Shown here: positions 61,555 to 64,000 of the stretch, one piece after another
Layout of the letters: every line of letters begins with the position of its first letter
How positions within the stretch are numbered: the first letter of the stretch is position 1
Source of the DNA: CAXBMB01 sp052078155
GTDB taxonomy: Bacteria; Pseudomonadota; Alphaproteobacteria; Kiloniellales; DSM-21159
DNA: 64,000 nucleotides
NCBI GenBank assembly: GCA_052078155.1
Contig: JBQJBP010000001.1
Location: forward strand, 2,418,001-2,482,000
Direction of reading: 5' to 3'
The notes under the pieces: model-generated
The model's input: only the letters and a program-made list of their open reading frames with translations
The model's database searches: none
What the model was told of the DNA's origin: nothing
Position numbers and translations under genes: made by a program

Positions 61555-63264
61555 ATGAGCGGCAGTCCCAGTACAGGCAATGAAATGACCGGCGCAGAAG
61601 CCATGGTGCGTCTGTTACAGCAACACGGCGTCAGCCATATCTTTGGTTTGTGCGGTGACACCTCCCTGCCCTTCTATGACGCCCTGCACCGCCTGGATCA
61701 TGGCATGGAACACATCCTGACACGGGATGAACGCTGCGCCGCTTATATGGCAGACGGCTATGCCCGGATCAGCGGCAAGGTAGGGGTTTGTGAAGGGCCC
61801 AGCGGCGGCGGGGCCACCTACATCGCACCGGGCCTGATTGAAGCGGGCGAATCCTCTGTGCCCATTCTGGCCATCACCACCGACGTGTCCGTATCGTCAC
61901 GCGGGCGCTATCCCCTGACAGAGCTGGATCAAAAAGCCCTCTTTCAGCCTCTGACCAAATGGAACGGTGTGATCGACCGGGCGGAACTGCTGCCCAACAT
62001 GGTGCGCACGGCCTTTCGCGCCATGACGACCGGCCGGCCCGGCTCTGCCCATTTGGCGCTGCCATATGACGTGCAAAAGGCGGCCGTTGACCCCCGGGAT
62101 GTCTGGGCTCAGCCGGAACTGGGCCGTTACCCGGCCTGGCGCAGCAGCGGTGATCCGGCAGCGGTGGAGGCGGCACTGGAAGCTCTCCTGTCTGCGAAGA
62201 ACCCTGTGATCGTCTGCGGCGGTGGCGTTGTGTTGTCTGGTGCTGAGGCAGAGCTGGAAAAACTGGCGACCCGGCTGAACCTCACCATTGCGACCACCAT
62301 CAGCGGCCAGGGCTCCCTGGCTGACAGCCACCCCAACTGCCTGGGGGTGGTTGGCTCCAACGGCGGGGTCCCGGCCACCCGCCAGGTGATTGACGAAGCC
62401 GATCTGGTGGTCTTCCTGGGCTGTCGGGCCGGATCCGTCACGACAGAGCGCTGGCGCTCTCCCAAACCCAGCGTCCGGGTGGTTCACTTCGACAGCGACC
62501 CCCAGGTGATTTCAGCCGCCTACCAGACAGAGGTGGCGGTGGTGGGCGACTTGCGTCTCTCCCTGGCCAGCCTGAACGCCTTGCTCGATGACGACAAAAG
62601 CCTGACAGCAGACTTTGGCGGCCAGAGCCGCGTGGCAGCAGCGAAGAAAGAAAAGTTCGCTCAATTCGATCCCCTGGCTACCAGCGGGGAGACCCCGATC
62701 CGGCCGGAAAGAGTGGTGCGGGAACTCAACCGGGTGCTGCCCAGCGATTCCATCATCGTGGCGGACCCGGGCACGCCCTGCCCCTACTTCTCCGGGTTTT
62801 ATGAATTTGATCAGCCGGGCCGGCGCTTCATTTCCAACCGGGCTCACGGGGCCCTGGGCTATTCACTGTCTGCAGCCATGGGGGCCCACTATGCACGCCC
62901 TGGCGCGAAAACCGTTTCGGTCATGGGCGACGGCTCCTTCGGCTTTACCTCAGGCGAACTGGAAACCGTGGCCCGCAAGCGTCTGCCCATCACCTTTATG
63001 GTCTTTTCCAACTCGGTCTACGGCTGGATCAAGGCCGGGCAGAAAACCGGCTTTGACAAGCGCTACTTCTCCGTCGATTTCACCCGCACAGACCATGCAG
63101 CGGTGGCCGCAGCCTATGGCATCAAATCCTGGCGTGTGGAAGATCCAGACGACCTGCCCAAGGTCCTGGCCGAAGCCACAGAGCATGACGGACCCACACT
63201 GGTGGACGTGATCTCCCAGCCCCTGCAGGATGCCAACGCCCCGGTGAGTGAGTGGATTGCCTGA
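61555..63264 (+). CDS. ThDP-dependent enzyme of the acetolactate synthase/benzoylformate decarboxylase superfamily
   Basis: 569 residues from the ATG at 61555; the frame extends upstream through the repeat but is not family-like there. The cofactor-activating Glu is Glu59 in TRDERCAAYMADGYAR. The ThDP/Mg motif runs from GDGSF (458-462) to Asn486. Pyr, central and PP domains are in normal order. It resembles large-subunit acetolactate synthases but probably is a catabolic decarboxylase or carboligase, given the racemase, GntR and DadA-like neighbours. Substrate unknown. Confidence 0.88.
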   Translation: MSGSPSTGNEMTGAEAMVRLLQQHGVSHIFGLCGDTSLPFYDALHRLDHGMEHILTRDERCAAYMADGYARISGKVGVCEGPSGGGATYIAPGLIEAGESSVPILAITTDVSVSSRGRYPLTELDQKALFQPLTKWNGVIDRAELLPNMVRTAFRAMTTGRPGSAHLALPYDVQKAAVDPRDVWAQPELGRYPAWRSSGDPAAVEAALEALLSAKNPVIVCGGGVVLSGAEAELEKLATRLNLTIATTISGQGSLADSHPNCLGVVGSNGGVPATRQVIDEADLVVFLGCRAGSVTTERWRSPKPSVRVVHFDSDPQVISAAYQTEVAVVGDLRLSLASLNALLDDDKSLTADFGGQSRVAAAKKEKFAQFDPLATSGETPIRPERVVRELNRVLPSDSIIVADPGTPCPYFSGFYEFDQPGRRFISNRAHGALGYSLSAAMGAHYARPGAKTVSVMGDGSFGFTSGELETVARKRLPITFMVFSNSVYGWIKAGQKTGFDKRYFSVDFTRTDHAAVAAAYGIKSWRVEDPDDLPKVLAEATEHDGPTLVDVISQPLQDANAPVSEWIA

Positions 63265-63332
63265 CCAGTTCAGGTTTATCAGTACCTTCCAGAGCCCCTG
63301 ATTAAGGCCACAGCAAAGGACAGAAAACGATC

Positions 63333-64000
63333 ATGCCAGCGGCAGGACAGCAAGCAGGAAACAGCCAGTCATCCTACGATGCGCTGGTGATCGGGGCTGG
63401 CATGATTGGCGTCTCCACCGCCTTGCATCTGCAACGGCGCGGTCTGCGCGTTGCGCTAGTGGATCGACTGGAACCGGGAGAAGGTGCTTCCTTCGGCAAT
63501 GGTGCCATCCTGGCGGCATCTTCGGTGGTGCCGGTCACCACACCCGGCCTGCTGAAACGGGCACCCGGCATGTTGCTGGATAAAGACGGGGCGCTGTTTC
63601 TGCGCTGGTCTTATCTGCCCAAAATGCTGCCCTGGCTGAAAGACTACCTCAGCAACTGCGACCCGGCCCGGGTCTCGCACATCGCCAGGCATCTCTACCC
63701 GCTGATCGGCGACAGCCTGGATGAGCACCGGGCCCTGTCCAATGGCAGCAAAGCCAGCAAATGGGTGCAGCCGTCCCGCTATCTCTTCATCTATCGCAAC
63801 AGGGCCGCCTTTGACGGGGACGCCTATGGCTGGAACCTGCGTCGTGACCTGGGCATCAGCTGGGAAGTCCACGAGGGCCCGGCTGCACGGGAGCTGGAAC
63901 CCGACATCAACCCGGCCTATCAGTGTTTTGTGGCCCTGGAAGATCAGCACGGGTTCATCGGCCTGCCGGACCGCTACATCAAGGATCTGGCAGAGAGCTT
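63333..64000 (+). CDS. FAD-dependent amino-acid oxidoreductase (DadA-like), 3' truncated by window edge
   Basis: The open frame from ATG 63333 (AAGGA at 63316) runs to the end of the window, 222 codons so far. The N-terminal FAD motif is ALVIGAGMIGVSTALHLQRRG (G-x-G-x-x-G) after a 15-residue polar lead. LVDRLEPGEGASFGNGAI is typical of D-amino-acid dehydrogenases and related DAO-family proteins. It follows the ThDP enzyme by 68 bases, same strand. Oxidation of an amino acid or N-methyl amino acid is likely; substrate unknown. Confidence 0.88.
   Translation, partial: MPAAGQQAGNSQSSYDALVIGAGMIGVSTALHLQRRGLRVALVDRLEPGEGASFGNGAILAASSVVPVTTPGLLKRAPGMLLDKDGALFLRWSYLPKMLPWLKDYLSNCDPARVSHIARHLYPLIGDSLDEHRALSNGSKASKWVQPSRYLFIYRNRAAFDGDAYGWNLRRDLGISWEVHEGPAARELEPDINPAYQCFVALEDQHGFIGLPDRYIKDLAES

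Overview
The window is a G+C-rich, densely coded stretch of an alphaproteobacterial chromosome. Four things point there: the conserved block ahcY - divL - tsaE - amgK - murU - addB - addA - trxA; the rmuC / def - fmt - truA block; a DivL-type histidine kinase whose phosphoacceptor His is a Tyr; and PAS_5, imelysin/DUF1513 and two-ATPase CUT1 transporter families. A Rhodospirillales-like marine or aquatic organism would fit, but genus cannot be set from the sequence. I found no rRNA, tRNA, CRISPR array, insertion sequence or phage gene.

Layout. 1-6.8 kb: a CUT1 sugar/polyol ABC transporter operon with two different ATPases, binding protein, two permeases and a small membrane protein, followed by a FadR-type GntR regulator. 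7.1-16.5 kb: a surface-glycan locus (methyltransferase, ISGQ-type glycosyltransferase-like protein, GT9 heptosyltransferase-like protein, APH-fold kinase-like protein, nucleotidyltransferase, cupin). It is bracketed by two paralogous proteins that join a fucosyltransferase-like domain to TPRs. 16.6-23.5 kb: an iron-linked operon (imelysin, di-haem CxxCH oxidoreductase, second imelysin, DUF1513) with a Fur-like box, preceded by a porin. 24.2-39.5 kb: the housekeeping block (SAH hydrolysis, DivL, ferredoxin reductase, t6A synthesis, MurNAc recycling, AddAB, thioredoxin). 39.6-45 kb: small accessory metabolic genes (ABM monooxygenase, LysE exporter, ArsR-like regulator, class IV aminotransferase, NIPSNAP, VOC, MDR reductase). 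45.6-47.9 kb: a tandem pair of RTX-type calcium-binding proteins. 47.9-57 kb: Nudix, recR, DUF4139, EamA exporter with AraC regulator, rmuC, def, fmt, truA. 57-64 kb: PAS_5 protein, TPR protein, membrane protein, then a catabolic locus (Asp/Glu racemase family, GntR, ThDP enzyme, DadA-like oxidase) running off the right edge.

The most striking non-coding signal is a family of about 140-bp intergenic repeats, eight copies in 64 kb and in both orientations. They have imperfect terminal inverted repeats (TTAGAGCATGATCGGTTTAG at one end) and internal hairpins, and look like a MITE. One copy supplies the stop codon of its neighbour, one lies inside the ABC operon, and two bracket the LysE/ArsR pair.

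Other points worth a second look: the two ABC ATPases carry complementary defects (H-loop His to Pro in one, LSGGQ to LGEGE in the other), which predicts one consensus and one degenerate ATP site. The glycan locus contains an apparent pseudokinase and the TPR-fused glycosyltransferase pair, and is the best candidate for an undescribed system here.
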